NCBI RefSeq assembly: GCF_000342165.1
Contig: NZ_AMRV01000002.1
Span: forward strand, 62,001-126,000
Direction: 5' to 3'
Source of the DNA: Pacificimonas flava
GTDB taxonomy: Bacteria; Pseudomonadota; Alphaproteobacteria; Sphingomonadales; Sphingomonadaceae
Length of the DNA stretch: 64,000 nt
Shown here: piece after piece, positions 29,462-38,398 of the stretch
Layout: the number at the start of each line of letters is the position of its first letter
Numbering within the stretch: position 1 is the stretch's first letter
Notes under the pieces: model-generated
The model's input: the letters and a program-made list of their open reading frames with translations, nothing else
Database searches by the model: none
What the model was told of the DNA's origin: nothing
Program-made: the position numbers and the translations under genes

Positions 29462-29570
29462 CGGCCGCGGCGCAGGCGGCACTGGACCGGTCCAGCCCGC
29501 CGCTACCTGTATTGCGCGACTAACACTCCCATGTTAGCCGAACCGGGCCGATGCAGAGGGAGCGGCCGAA

Positions 29571-30653
29571 ATGAAGTATCTGCCAATCCTTTCGATAGCG
29601 ATTGCCGCCGTGGCCGCCGCGAGTTCGTCGGCGCAGAATTATCGACCGTCATTCCGGCCCGATGAGCTGAACGACCGGCCCGTGGGCGAACCGAACCGGG
29701 TCATGGTCCTGGGGTCACCGCACCTGTCGCAAATGCCGGACAGCTTTCAGCCCCGAATGGTGGAACCCCTGGTATCCCGGCTCGTGGACTGGAAACCCAC
29801 GGCAGTCACGACCGAAACCAATGCGGGCCTTCTATGTGATGCCATGCGGCGTCAGCCCGCACGATACGACAGCGACGATCTGAGTTACTGTTTCGACACC
29901 GCGGACGCCAATAGAGCGACCGGGCTGAATGTACCGGCTGCGACCGCGGAGGCGGAGCAGACGCTCGCGGATTGGCCGCAAGAACCGACACCGCAGATGC
30001 GTCGTCGGCTCGCAGTCGTCTTTCTGGCGGCGGGGGAGCCGGCGTCGGCACTGGTTCAATGGCTTCGCTTGCCCGATGAGGAGCGGAGGGCCGATGGCGC
30101 CCTGACGCCCGAACTGGCGAGCGAGCTTGATAAGCGAATCGCCAGGAAGAACGAAACCGATCTGATTGCCGCGCGTGTCGCTGCACGCTCCGGGCTGGAG
30201 CGGGTCTGGAGCGTGGACGATCAATCGACCTATATGGGCCCGTTGCAGGACGAGGACGCTTACGGTGCCGCCCTGTCCTCCGCCTGGGACACTCCGGCGA
30301 CGGAGACGCGCCTGGCGCGAGCGGAGGCTCTGGAACGGAAAATCGGAGAGCCCGGCGGCCTCCTGCAAATATACCGCGCATACAACGCGCCGTCCTATGC
30401 GGCAGAGGCCTACCAATCGGATTGGGGCGCCGCTCTCACCGAACCCTCTCCGCAGGCCTATGGCAGACGATATGTCTCCTATTGGGAAACCAGGAACCTG
30501 CGCATGGTCGCCAATATGCGGGAGGTGCTCGGCCGGCAGCCCGGAACCCGGATGCTTGCCATCGTGGGCGCGTCGCACAAGGGCTATTACGAGGCGTATC
30601 TGAACCAGATGCGCGACGTCGAACTCGTCGATGTAATGCCCTTGCTCCGATGA
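29571..30653 (+). CDS. Exported DUF5694-like protein (TraB/TIKI-type fold)
   Basis: A 360-residue exported protein with an N-terminal signal (LPILSIAIAAVAAASSSAQ). Characteristic parts are RVMVLGSPHLSQM near residue 44, WKPTAVTTETN, and the C-terminal YWETRNLRMVANMREVL followed by LAIVGASHKGYYEAYL. The conserved GSPH, ET and GASHKG residues resemble the TIKI/ChaN/TraB group of putative metalloproteases and haem-binding proteins. The function is unknown. It stands alone between the TPP enzyme and the lactamase genes. Confidence 0.75.
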   Translation: MKYLPILSIAIAAVAAASSSAQNYRPSFRPDELNDRPVGEPNRVMVLGSPHLSQMPDSFQPRMVEPLVSRLVDWKPTAVTTETNAGLLCDAMRRQPARYDSDDLSYCFDTADANRATGLNVPAATAEAEQTLADWPQEPTPQMRRRLAVVFLAAGEPASALVQWLRLPDEERRADGALTPELASELDKRIARKNETDLIAARVAARSGLERVWSVDDQSTYMGPLQDEDAYGAALSSAWDTPATETRLARAEALERKIGEPGGLLQIYRAYNAPSYAAEAYQSDWGAALTEPSPQAYGRRYVSYWETRNLRMVANMREVLGRQPGTRMLAIVGASHKGYYEAYLNQMRDVELVDVMPLLR

Positions 30654-30803
30654 ACCGCCGTGACACGCGGGGTCGGGTGGCGGGGCTGTATTCCGGCTGA
30701 ACTGAGCCGAACGGCGTGATCCCGGGCGACGCTTCTCCGTTCACGATGCGGACGGGATCGAGTACGAGGTCGTCATCGCCGCCCCTCATAGAAAGCCCCG
30801 CCC

Positions 30804-31583
30804 ATGCCACGCGCCCTTCCCCTCTCGCTCGCCGCCCTGGCCCTCGTGGCCGGCTGCACGGGGCCCGGCGACGATGTGTCAACGGCCGCTGCGGATACGG
30901 CCGCCACGGCGGAGGCCGTTCCCCCCGTTCGGGTCGAGCCGCTGGCGGACGGGGTGTGGATGCACACCAGCTATGAACGGATCGGCGGGGCGGCGGTCCC
31001 CTCGCACGGGCTGATCGTCCGGACGGGCGACACCGTCTTGCTGGTCGACACGGGCTGGAACGACGACCAGACGGCGGAAATCCTGGACTGGGCGGACGCG
31101 CACGACCTGACCGTCACCGAAGCGGTCCTGACGCACGCCCATTCCGACAAGATGGGCGGCGTTCCGGTTCTGAAGGCACGGGGCGTCCGCACCTTCGCGC
31201 ACAATCTCGCGAACGAGGATGCGCCGGCGCGGGGGCTGGAACCCGCGGAAACGGGTCTGTTCCTGAACCCCGGCGACAGCAGCATGGTCTGGTCGGGGGT
31301 GGAGGTCATGTATCCCGGTGCCGGCCACACGCGCGGAAACCTCGTGCTCGGAATCAGGGGGCAGGGCATCGTCTTCGGCGGCTGCCTGATCCGTCCCGGC
31401 GATGCGACCGATCTCGGCAACACGGCCGACGCCGACGTTCCGGAATGGGCCGCCTCGGCAGAGCGGGTGGGCTGGCGTTTCGAAGACGCCGGAACGATCG
31501 TCCCGAGCCATGGCGACCCCGGGGGACGCGATCTTATTGCCCACACGGTCGCTCTTGCGAAAAAGGCCGCCGCGACCCGGTAG
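30804..31583 (+). CDS. Subclass B1 metallo-beta-lactamase, NDM-like lipoprotein
   Basis: A predicted zinc beta-lactamase of 259 residues, carried as a lipoprotein (lipobox LVAGC, Cys18), as NDM-1 is. The zinc ligands of subclass B1 are all present: His111, His113 and Asp115 in THAHSDKMGG, His175 in GAGHTRGN, Cys194 in FGGCLIRPGD and His236 in PSHGDPGG. Long stretches read like NDM-1 (WNDDQTAEILDW, LGNTADADVPEWAASA). One change is Arg197 where most B1 enzymes have a substrate-binding Lys. A chromosomal gene with native composition and no mobile element nearby. Activity is inferred, not shown. Confidence 0.92.
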   Translation: MPRALPLSLAALALVAGCTGPGDDVSTAAADTAATAEAVPPVRVEPLADGVWMHTSYERIGGAAVPSHGLIVRTGDTVLLVDTGWNDDQTAEILDWADAHDLTVTEAVLTHAHSDKMGGVPVLKARGVRTFAHNLANEDAPARGLEPAETGLFLNPGDSSMVWSGVEVMYPGAGHTRGNLVLGIRGQGIVFGGCLIRPGDATDLGNTADADVPEWAASAERVGWRFEDAGTIVPSHGDPGGRDLIAHTVALAKKAAATR

Positions 31584-31616
31584 GGCAGCGACGGCCTTTC
31601 GAAAGCCGGATTTTGC

Positions 31617-31650
31617 GGGAAGCGGCGCAGGGCCGCCTCCCACCCCTTTT
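31617..31650 (+). terminator. Terminator after the lactamase gene
   Basis: GGGAAGCGGC and GGCCGCCTCCC-type arms with a GCAG loop, then ACCCCTTTT. A shorter hairpin with T-run (GGCCTTTCGAAAGCC, about 31593-31607) precedes it. The first stem could also end the opposing barrel-gene transcript. Confidence 0.6.
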
Positions 31651-31653
31651 GTC

Positions 31654-32259
31654 TTAGAAGTGCATCACGACGGCTGCGTTCGGACGCAGCGATTCGAAAT
31701 CGTCGAACGTGTCGACGCCCAGGCGCAGGCGCACGCCGCTGTTGCCGGTGATGCCGCCCAGGCCGATGTCCTGCGGGCCGACCTCGACGCCGATACCGTA
31801 GAGCATGCCGTCGGCATCATAGGCGCTTTCGGAACCATCGTCGGGGTCGGTGTCGATGAAATCGTCGCCCGGGTCGTTCTCACCCTCGATCCACATATAA
31901 CCGACGCGGCCGAAGAACATGCCGCTGTCGCCGACGCGAACGCCGAAGCGGCCGGCTGCGCCATATTCCCAGTCGATATCGCTGAAGCCGTACGACCCAA
32001 AGCCCTCGGCACCGACGAAGACCGGACCCAGCGGCACATTCGCACCGACCGTACCGTTGATGAACGCGCCCTCGGCGCCGCCACGGAAGCGTTCGATATC
32101 GTCGTCATTGCGATCGAAGTCGTGATAACCGCCACCGATTGCGATGTACGGTTCAAAACCGAAACCTTCGCTGCCGTCGGGGGCTTCGACATCCTGGGCC
32201 TGGGCGGCAAGCGGAAGGGCACAGGCGGCAACGGCCGCCAGAATGGATTTCTTGAACAT
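31654..32259 (-). CDS. Small outer-membrane beta-barrel protein
   Basis: A 201-residue exported protein with a signal peptide (SILAAVAACALPLAAQAQD). The mature part shows alternating beta-strands (FEPYIAIGGGYHDF, GVRVGDSGMFFGRVGYMW, GVRLRLGVDTFDDF) and ends in VVMHF, a C-terminal Phe typical of outer-membrane proteins. The size fits an eight-stranded OmpA/OmpW-like barrel. Acidic loops (DPGDDFIDTDPDDGSE) could bind cations. The function is unknown. It is convergent with the lactamase gene. Confidence 0.82.
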   Translation of the reverse strand: MFKKSILAAVAACALPLAAQAQDVEAPDGSEGFGFEPYIAIGGGYHDFDRNDDDIERFRGGAEGAFINGTVGANVPLGPVFVGAEGFGSYGFSDIDWEYGAAGRFGVRVGDSGMFFGRVGYMWIEGENDPGDDFIDTDPDDGSESAYDADGMLYGIGVEVGPQDIGLGGITGNSGVRLRLGVDTFDDFESLRPNAAVVMHF

Positions 32260-32426
32260 GTAGGCAAATCCTTAAGCAACTAATCTACTTGTTCGCGGGG
32301 AGGCGGCCGGCGCCTTCGCCGGGCCGCACGAACAGCATGGATAACGAAGGCTTCATCGTGCGGTTTCCTGCAATCCGAAGATCGGGAAGATAGTGTTGCC
32401 TGCGCGCAACACGGCAAGCCGCCGCC

Positions 32427-32455
32427 TTGACCTGATGCTGCGCGCGATCTATGTG
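32427..32455 (+). promoter_or_regulatory. Predicted sigma70 promoter upstream of ffh
   Basis: TTGACC and TATGTG separated by 17 bases. It is the best -35/-10 match in the spacer and points toward ffh and the terminator-like hairpin at about 32519-32562. Confidence 0.45.
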
Positions 32456-32518
32456 CTGCCGCGCTTACACGTGAAGCGACCCATGTGATCTGACGCCTTC
32501 CGCTCCATTCGGAACGCG

Positions 32519-32562
32519 CCGCCGGCCAGCGAAGACTCGCCCGCCGGCGTTTTTTGCGTTGG
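32519..32562 (+). terminator. Terminator-like hairpin just before ffh
   Basis: GCCGCCGGC and GCCGGCG arms around a loop of about 20 bases, followed directly by TTTTTT. It lies 35 bases before the ffh start, so it ends an upstream short RNA or acts as a leader attenuator. Confidence 0.7.
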
Positions 32563-32596
32563 GCCCGCCTCTCGAAAGCGAACTGGAGACGTTGAT

Positions 32597-34045
32597 TTGT
32601 TCGAGAGCCTTTCCGACCGCCTTGGCGGCGTATTCGACAAGCTAAGGGGGCGCGGCGCGCTGACCGAGGCGGACGTGCGCGCGGCCATGCGGGAAGTCCG
32701 GATCGCGCTGCTCGAGGCCGACGTCGCCCTGCCCGTCGCCAAGGACTTCATCGAAAACGTCACCCAGCGCGCTATCGGCGCCGAGGTTACGAAGTCCGTG
32801 ACGCCGGGACAGCAGGTCGTGAAGATCGTCAGCGACGAGCTGACCGCCATGCTGGGCGGGGAGCAGGAAGACCTGCATCTCTCCGTCAGCCCGCCCGCCG
32901 TCATCATGATGGTCGGCCTGCAGGGGTCCGGCAAGACCACGACCACGGCGAAGATCGCCCGCCGGTTGAGGACGAAGGACGGCAAGAAGGTCCTGATGGC
33001 CTCGCTCGACGTCAATCGTCCGGCCGCGCAGGAGCAGCTTCGCGTGCTCGGAGAGCAGGTCGAGGTGCCGACCCTCCCCATCGTGGAGGGGCAGCAGCCC
33101 GTCGACATTGCCCGCCGCGCCCTTCAGTCGGCGAAGCTGCAGGGTTTCGACGTGCTCATGCTCGACACGGCCGGCCGCCTGCACGTCGATCAGCCGCTGA
33201 TGGCCGAGATGCAGGCCGTCGGAGAGGTCGCCCGGCCCGCCGAAACCCTGCTCGTCGTCGATGCGCTGACCGGTCAGGACGCCGTCAACGTCGCCACCAG
33301 CTTCACGCAGCAGGTGCCACTGTCCGGCGTAGTCCTCACCCGCATGGACGGCGATGCACGCGGCGGCGCGGCGCTTTCCATGCGCGCCGTCACTGGCCGC
33401 CCCATCAAGTTCATCGGCACGGGCGAGAAGGTCGACGCTCTCGATGCCTTCGATCCGTCGCGCGTCGCCAGCCGCATCCTCGGCATGGGCGATGTCGTCA
33501 GCCTGGTCGAGAAAGCCAGTCAGGTCGTCGAGGCCGAAGAGGCCGAGAAGATGGCCGCGAAATTCGCCAAGGGCGAATTCGACATGAACGACCTGCGCCA
33601 GCAGCTGACGCAGATGCAGAAGATGGGCGGCATGGGCGCGCTGATGGGCATGATGCCCGGCCTCGGCAAGATGCGCGCGCAGGCGGAAAAGGCCGGCGCC
33701 GACGACACCATGCTGCGCCGGAACGTCGCCATCATCAACTCCATGACGCCGAAGGAGCGCTCTCGCCCGCAGCTCCTCAACGCAAAGCGCAAGATCCGCA
33801 TCGCCAACGGCGCCGGCACAACCGTGCAGGAAGTCAACAAATTGATAAAGATGCACAAGGAAATGTCGACCGCCATGAAGAAGATCAAGAAGATGGGCGG
33901 TCTGAAGGGCTTCGCGAAGATGCTGGGCATGGGCGGCGGCGGCATGGGCGGAATGGGCGGCATGGGCGGCGACATGCCGGAGCTTCCCACCGGCGCCGGC
34001 GGCATGCCGAAGCTGCCGCCCGGTTTCGACAAGTTCGGCAGGTAG
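32597..34045 (+). CDS. ffh: Signal recognition particle protein Ffh
   Basis: The SRP GTPase that brings membrane proteins to the translocon. 482 residues. N-domain; G-domain with [41 protein letters not shown] and [15 protein letters not shown]-domain rich in Met with a Gly/Met C-terminal tail ([15 protein letters not shown]). The start is TTG (LFESLSDRL), preceded by GGAGA. It is the first gene of the ffh-rpsP-rimM group. Confidence 0.98.
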   Translation: MFESLSDRLGGVFDKLRGRGALTEADVRAAMREVRIALLEADVALPVAKDFIENVTQRAIGAEVTKSVTPGQQVVKIVSDELTAMLGGEQEDLHLSVSPPAVIMMVGLQGSGKTTTTAKIARRLRTKDGKKVLMASLDVNRPAAQEQLRVLGEQVEVPTLPIVEGQQPVDIARRALQSAKLQGFDVLMLDTAGRLHVDQPLMAEMQAVGEVARPAETLLVVDALTGQDAVNVATSFTQQVPLSGVVLTRMDGDARGGAALSMRAVTGRPIKFIGTGEKVDALDAFDPSRVASRILGMGDVVSLVEKASQVVEAEEAEKMAAKFAKGEFDMNDLRQQLTQMQKMGGMGALMGMMPGLGKMRAQAEKAGADDTMLRRNVAIINSMTPKERSRPQLLNAKRKIRIANGAGTTVQEVNKLIKMHKEMSTAMKKIKKMGGLKGFAKMLGMGGGGMGGMGGMGGDMPELPTGAGGMPKLPPGFDKFGR

Positions 34046-34137
34046 GACGTCCCCGCCTTCCGGAGTTCACGACATTACCAGAACCCCGGCACCCCGCCGG
34101 TTTCAAGACAGATCAGACACAAACAAGGAAGAATATC

Positions 34138-34593
34138 ATGGCAGTCGTAATGAGGCTTTCCCGCGGCGGTGCGAAGAAGCGCCCCTATTATCGCATCGTC
34201 GTTGCCGACAAGCGCGCCGCGCGCGACGGCAAGTATCTGGAGCGTGTCGGCAGCTACAATCCGCTGCTGCCGAAGGATTCCGAGGAGCGCGTGAAGATCG
34301 ATACGGAGCGCGCGCAGCACTGGCTGTCCGTCGGGGCCGTGCCGTCCGACCGCGTCGCCCGCTTCCTGGACGCCGCCGGCCTTTACAAGCGTGAGGCGAA
34401 GAACAACCCGAAAAAGGGTGAGCCGGGCGCCAACGCGAAGGCCCGCCTCGAGGAGCGCGCCGCCAAGGAAGCCGAGCGCAAGGAAGCCGAGGAGGCCGCG
34501 AAGGCCGAGGCTGAATCCGCACCGCCTCAGGTCGAACCGGCCGAGGGCAGCGAAGAGACCGCTCCCGACGAAGGCGCCGAGAAGGCCGAATAA
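34138..34593 (+). CDS. rpsP: 30S ribosomal protein S16 with acidic C-terminal tail
   Basis: Ribosomal protein S16, 151 residues against about 80-90 in E. coli. The S16 core ([33 protein letters not shown]) fills the first 85 residues. The rest is a charged Ala/Glu/Lys tail ([19 protein letters not shown] ... GAEKAE) ending in Glu. Such extensions occur in alphaproteobacteria. AAGGAAG precedes the ATG. Confidence 0.97.
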   Translation: MAVVMRLSRGGAKKRPYYRIVVADKRAARDGKYLERVGSYNPLLPKDSEERVKIDTERAQHWLSVGAVPSDRVARFLDAAGLYKREAKNNPKKGEPGANAKARLEERAAKEAERKEAEEAAKAEAESAPPQVEPAEGSEETAPDEGAEKAE

Positions 34594-34623
34594 TCCGGCA
34601 TCGCTCCGGCGAACCGCGCCCCT

Positions 34624-35121
34624 ATGAGTGACGACCGTTCCGACCCGCCCGTCATGCTCGCCGCCATCGCCGGCGCGCATGGCGTTGGCGGAGAGGTGCG
34701 CCTGAAGCTGTTCGCCGAAGGCGTCGACAGCCTGCGCCGGCATCAGCGGTTCGACGCCGCCGGCCGCACGCTCGTCCTCAAGGGGTTGAAGCAGGCCGGC
34801 AAATCACTCGTCGCGCGTTTCGAGGGCATCACGGACAGGGACGCGGCCGAAGCGCTTCGCGGCACCCAGCTGACCGTCCCTCGAAGCGCCCTGCCCTCAC
34901 CGGGGCCGGACGAGATCTACATCACCGACCTCGTCGGACGCGCCGTTCTCGATCTCGACGGCGCGCCGCTCGGCCGTGTCGTCGGCGTCGAAAATTACGG
35001 CGCCACCGATCTGCTCGATATCGAGGCGGCGGACGGACGCCGCAGCCTGGTGCCCTTCACGAAGGAGGCGGTGCCGGAGACAGATCCCGATCTGCGCGTC
35101 GACCCCGACTTTCTCGCCTGA
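34624..35121 (+). CDS. rimM: Ribosome maturation factor RimM
   Basis: Binds S19 and assists 16S rRNA processing in the 30S head. 165 residues: N-terminal RimM domain (LAAIAGAHGVGGEVRLKLF) and C-terminal PRC-barrel (EIYITDLVGRAVLDLDGAPL, LVPFTKEAVPETD). In the usual operon trmD follows; here a 3.6-kb insert lies between the two. Confidence 0.97.
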   Translation: MSDDRSDPPVMLAAIAGAHGVGGEVRLKLFAEGVDSLRRHQRFDAAGRTLVLKGLKQAGKSLVARFEGITDRDAAEALRGTQLTVPRSALPSPGPDEIYITDLVGRAVLDLDGAPLGRVVGVENYGATDLLDIEAADGRRSLVPFTKEAVPETDPDLRVDPDFLA

Positions 35122-35238
35122 TCCCGGCTGGCCGGATGGCCACGATGCCCGCCTTTTGTCATGAAACCCTGCGCCGCCCTTTCCGGTTATAGGGTGCGCG
35201 TGCCCCATGTTTCGATCCGCCGAATGGAGACAGTCCGA

Positions 35239-36066
35239 ATGTCGAGGATGACGCCCCTTTTTCGTGCGCCCTTATCCACACCGTCCGCCCCGCTCCCCCC
35301 TGTCCGGCACACCCTGATCGCCTGCGCATCCTCGGCCCTCCTTCTTGCCGCGTGCAGCGGCGAGAAGGTGGAGGATCGCGAGCCGCCGAACTTCGAGGAC
35401 AGCCCCTCTGCGGACGCGTCGCCTCCCCCGGTTGAGGCCGATGCCCCAGGGGCCGCCGGCAATGACGACGGTGACGCCAACGCCGCCCCGGCCGGCGCGC
35501 AGCGCCTCATTTCGGTGGAGGGGCGCGTATCCACGGGCGCGGAATGCCCGATCATCGAGACGCCTGACGGCACCGTCTACGCCCTTGGCGGAGAACGGAG
35601 CTATGAGGACGGCGCCCGCCTGCATGTAGAGGGCGAAATTGCCCGCGCCAGCTTCTGCATGCAGGGGGAGGGCACGCTCGTCCCCCTGAGCATCGAGGAA
35701 CTGTCCGGCGACGACGAGATGTCGGCCGACGCGCCGATGCGCCTCGCGCTCACCGGACGCAAACTCGCCGGACGGTGGATCGCCTCCGGCGGCGACTGCG
35801 CGGAGCCCGCCTTCACCATCACCGAGAGCGATGGCGGCGCCGCGCCTCGATTGACGACGGACATTCGCGGCGAGACGAAAACCGGCACCGTCGACCTCGG
35901 CCCGGCGCCTTCCATCCGCCTCGATGGCGGCATGATGTCCGCCGCCATCGAGCCCAGCGGCACGGACGACATCAATGTCACCCCGCCCGCCGGCGGCACG
36001 ATCGAGCTTGGCGGAGAGATGGTTCTGGGCGCGGGCCGCACCTTCGAGAAATGCCCCGCGGGGTGA
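35239..36066 (+). CDS. Two-domain lipoprotein, paralogue of the next gene
   Basis: A predicted lipoprotein of 275 residues (lipobox LLLAACS). After an acidic Pro/Ala linker comes a domain with LISVEGRVSTGAECPIIET (DUF5818-like in appearance) and then a second domain with GRWIASGGDCAEPAFTITES and a terminal FEKCPAG. The second domain resembles the whole of the next lipoprotein. The start is ATG 35239 (GGAGA upstream); longer starts at 35161 and 35224 are possible. The stop overlaps the next start (GTGA). The function is unknown. Confidence 0.8.
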   Translation: MSRMTPLFRAPLSTPSAPLPPVRHTLIACASSALLLAACSGEKVEDREPPNFEDSPSADASPPPVEADAPGAAGNDDGDANAAPAGAQRLISVEGRVSTGAECPIIETPDGTVYALGGERSYEDGARLHVEGEIARASFCMQGEGTLVPLSIEELSGDDEMSADAPMRLALTGRKLAGRWIASGGDCAEPAFTITESDGGAAPRLTTDIRGETKTGTVDLGPAPSIRLDGGMMSAAIEPSGTDDINVTPPAGGTIELGGEMVLGAGRTFEKCPAG

Positions 36067-36566
36067 GGAGCGTGCGCCGGCCCCGCCATTCCTTTCGCGC
36101 AGCGTGCGGAGCGGCTGTCGTCGGCGGCGCCGCACTGCTGGCGGGCTGCGACGGTTCCCCCCCGGCCCCCGTTGTCCTCGACAGCGACGGCGAAGCCTTT
36201 GTCCCTGTGGACGCGCTGGAGCCGCAACAGCTGACCGGCGCATGGTCTTCCCCCGGTGGGCGCTGCGCGGAGCCCGATTTCACCATCGCCGAAGATGAAA
36301 GTTCGGCCGAACGCGGCCTCGCCGTGCGTGCGGAGTTCAACGGCTGGACCCGGACCGGCCGACTGCGGCTGGAGGCGGGGCCGGACATCCGCTTCGTCGA
36401 CCCCGAGCGCATCCTGCCCGTTTCCCTGCAGGCGGGCGGCCTTCTCATCGACGCACCGTCCGATGGCCTCGCCGTACTCGGCAGCCGCAATATTTTCGAG
36501 GGGGGGGTCACCTTCATGAAATGCGCCCCCCAAGCAGACGCCGCACCGACGGGCGGCGCGGAGTGA
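36063..36566 (+). CDS. Single-domain lipoprotein, paralogue of the previous gene
   Basis: A predicted lipoprotein of 167 residues with a basic n-region (RSVRRPRHSFRAACG) and lipobox ALLAGCD. The mature part has GAWSSPGGRCAEPDFTIAED and ends in FMKCAPQ, matching the C-terminal domain of the preceding lipoprotein (same Cys pattern). The start is probably GTG 36063, overlapping the previous stop; GTG 36072 is an alternative. It overlaps the RimB-like gene (GTGA). The function is unknown. Confidence 0.78.
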   Translation: MRSVRRPRHSFRAACGAAVVGGAALLAGCDGSPPAPVVLDSDGEAFVPVDALEPQQLTGAWSSPGGRCAEPDFTIAEDESSAERGLAVRAEFNGWTRTGRLRLEAGPDIRFVDPERILPVSLQAGGLLIDAPSDGLAVLGSRNIFEGGVTFMKCAPQADAAPTGGAE

Positions 36567-37078
36567 GCGAGACCGACCGCAACGCGCCCGGCCGCCCCCT
36601 GCCGCTCGTGGGCCGGATCGAGCAGGTCGGCTTTCCCGCTCTCGGTATTCCCTTCGTGCGCGCGAAGGTCGATACCGGCGCGCGCACCAGCGCGCTTCAC
36701 GCCGCGCGCATGCACCATTTCGAAAAGGACGGCCGCCAGTGGATTCGCTTCACCGTTCCGGCGCGCCGCGGCCGGCCGGCCGTTCGCGTCGAAGCGCCCC
36801 TCGTCGGCGTCAAAAAAGTGAAGAGTTCCAACGGGCAAACGCAAAAGCGCTTCGTCATCAAAACGATGCTTGAAATCGGCACGCAAACCTTCGAAGCGCA
36901 GGTGACGCTGACGAACCGGGCGCAAATGGGATATGCCATGCTGCTGGGACGCACCGCGCTCCGTCGCCGCTATCTCGTCGACGTTTCGAAATCCTATTTG
37001 CAAGGCGGCGGCCCCTACAAGGATACCGCAAAGGCCGGTTCCCCGAATGCCGAGCGCGAAGGAGGCGCGGCGCCATGA
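36563..37078 (+). CDS. RimB-like retropepsin-fold protease (ATP-grasp-associated)
   Basis: A 171-residue protein of the RimK-associated zinc/aspartic protease family (RimB, COG4067 type). The retropepsin-like motif [16 protein letters not shown] is near residue 34, and [19 protein letters not shown] near the C-terminus is the second conserved block. In Pseudomonas RimB works with RimK on ribosomal protein glutamylation. The start is GTG 36563, overlapping the lipoprotein stop; its stop overlaps rimK (ATGA). Confidence 0.9.
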   Translation: MSETDRNAPGRPLPLVGRIEQVGFPALGIPFVRAKVDTGARTSALHAARMHHFEKDGRQWIRFTVPARRGRPAVRVEAPLVGVKKVKSSNGQTQKRFVIKTMLEIGTQTFEAQVTLTNRAQMGYAMLLGRTALRRRYLVDVSKSYLQGGGPYKDTAKAGSPNAEREGGAAP

Positions 37079-37980
37079 AATTGTTGATGCTTGCCCGCAA
37101 TGCCAATCTCTACTCGCACAAGCGGCTGGTGGAGGCGGCGGAGCAGCGCGGCCACACGCTCGACATCGTCAACACGCTGCGCGTCTACATGAACATCACC
37201 TCGCACCGGCCGCAGGCATTCTACGACGGCAAGGCGCTGACGGGCTATGATGCGGTCATCCCCCGCATCGGCGCCTCGATCACCCAGTACGGCCTCGCCG
37301 TGCTGCGCCAGTTCGAAATGATGGGCGTCTGGCCGCTCAATGAGAGCGTCGCCATCGGCCGCAGCCGTGACAAGCTGCGCAGCCTGCAGATCTTCGCGCG
37401 CGCCGGCCTCGGCCTGCCCGTCACCGCCTTCGCGCACGATCCGAAACAGACGGACGAGGTGCTGAAGATCGCCGGCGGCGCGCCCGTCGTCATCAAGCTG
37501 CTCGAGGGGACGCAGGGCATCGGCGTCGTCCTCGGCGAAACGGAAAAGTCCGCCCGCTCCGTCATCGAGGCGTTTCGCGGCGCGAACGTCTCCGTCCTCG
37601 TGCAGGAATTCATCAAGGAGGCGAGCGCCACGGACATCCGCGCCTTCGTCGTTGGCGGCAAGGTCGTCGGCGCCATGCAGCGCACGGGCGCGGAGGGCGA
37701 TTTCCGCTCCAACCTCCACCGCGGCGGCACCGCCAAAATGGTGAAGATCACGCCAGAGGAACGCTCCACCGCCATCCGCGCGGCCAAGAAAATGGGCCTC
37801 AACGTCTGCGGCGTCGACATGCTGCGCTCGAATCACGGCCCCGTCATCATGGAGGTGAACTCCTCCCCCGGCCTCGAGGGCATAGAGGGCGCGACGGGCA
37901 AGGACATCGCCGGCCAAATCATCGACTACATCGCCGCCCACGCCAAGGAAGGGAAAACCGCGACAAAGGGCAAGGGGTAA
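37075..37980 (+). CDS. rimK: Glutamate ligase RimK
   Basis: An ATP-grasp ligase that adds glutamates to the C-terminus of ribosomal protein S6 in E. coli. It has 301 residues. N-terminus [21 protein letters not shown]-grasp parts include [37 protein letters not shown] and [19 protein letters not shown] with the metal-binding Glu and Asn. It is fourth in a run of genes with overlapping start and stop codons, placed inside the ribosomal rimM-trmD interval. Confidence 0.96.
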   Translation: MKLLMLARNANLYSHKRLVEAAEQRGHTLDIVNTLRVYMNITSHRPQAFYDGKALTGYDAVIPRIGASITQYGLAVLRQFEMMGVWPLNESVAIGRSRDKLRSLQIFARAGLGLPVTAFAHDPKQTDEVLKIAGGAPVVIKLLEGTQGIGVVLGETEKSARSVIEAFRGANVSVLVQEFIKEASATDIRAFVVGGKVVGAMQRTGAEGDFRSNLHRGGTAKMVKITPEERSTAIRAAKKMGLNVCGVDMLRSNHGPVIMEVNSSPGLEGIEGATGKDIAGQIIDYIAAHAKEGKTATKGKG

Positions 37981-38027
37981 CGACAGCAGACTTCACGCCC
38001 TCTGCCCTACCTCCCTCCCGTCATTAC

Positions 38028-38055
38028 TGCGAAGGCAGGAATCCACTCCTCAGCG
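38028..38055. repeat. Half palindromic element
   Basis: CGTCATTACTGCGAAGGCAG (from 38029) and the following bases match one arm of the palindromic element family found in glyS. The second arm is missing, so this is a solitary or decayed arm. Confidence 0.7.
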
Positions 38056-38104
38056 GAGATGCCCCTCCTCAGCGCCTCACCCCTGGCGCATCGGCGGGCC
38101 GCAC

Positions 38105-38123
38105 TGTATATACGTCGTATACA
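38105..38123 (+). promoter_or_regulatory. Operator/promoter palindrome of vapBC
   Basis: TGTATA-TACGTCG-TATACA, an inverted repeat with six-base arms, 14 bases upstream of vapB and overlapping a TATATA box. AGGAGG follows at 38125. VapB-type antitoxins autoregulate by binding such palindromes. Confidence 0.7.
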
Positions 38124-38137
38124 CAGGAGGGCGCGTC

Positions 38138-38395
38138 ATGATCGACTTCGCAATCACCCGGATCTTCAAATCCGGCAACTCTCTCGCCGTCCGCATTCCC
38201 AAGGAATTCGGTCTCGAAGCGGGCCACGAATATGAACTGAAGCGCGTCGGCGATCAGATCCGCCTTCTACGCCGAGGACGAAAGATCGATACGAGTGGCT
38301 TCGCAGGAACGGCGCCCGACATGCGTCCCCGCTCGCCGGACGAGGGGACGTTCGAAGAGGCTGAGCGGGACTGGCCGGCGACGGAACGGAGCTAG
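38138..38395 (+). CDS. vapB: VapB-type antitoxin (AbrB/SpoVT fold)
   Basis: An 85-residue antitoxin and repressor. The swapped-hairpin AbrB domain fills the first 45 residues (RIFKSGNSLAVRIPKEFGL, EYELKRVGDQIRLLRRG). The acidic C-terminal part (SPDEGTFEEAERDWP) should wrap around the toxin. The start ATG has a strong AGGAGG. It is followed after three bases by the toxin frame. Confidence 0.92.
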   Translation: MIDFAITRIFKSGNSLAVRIPKEFGLEAGHEYELKRVGDQIRLLRRGRKIDTSGFAGTAPDMRPRSPDEGTFEEAERDWPATERS

Positions 38396-38398
38396 GCG

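Larger units (their letters stand above)
32260..32596. other. 337-base region between the barrel gene and ffh, with a candidate short transcript
   Basis: The left half is the promoter side of the barrel gene. The right half has a sigma70-like promoter (TTGACC at 32427, 17-base spacer, TATGTG at 32450) and, about 100 bases on, a hairpin (CGCCGGC ... GCCGGCG) with six T ending near 32562. A stem CACGTG/CATGTG lies between. This would give a roughly 100-nt RNA, either a small RNA or an attenuated leader of ffh. It lacks the GGAAGGAAGCA signature of the SRP RNA. Confidence 0.5.

Noticed and set aside
32460-32562. 4.5S (SRP) RNA gene upstream of ffh
   Set aside because: Length and position are attractive, but the conserved GGTCAGG and GGAAGGAAGCAGCC elements are absent on both strands.
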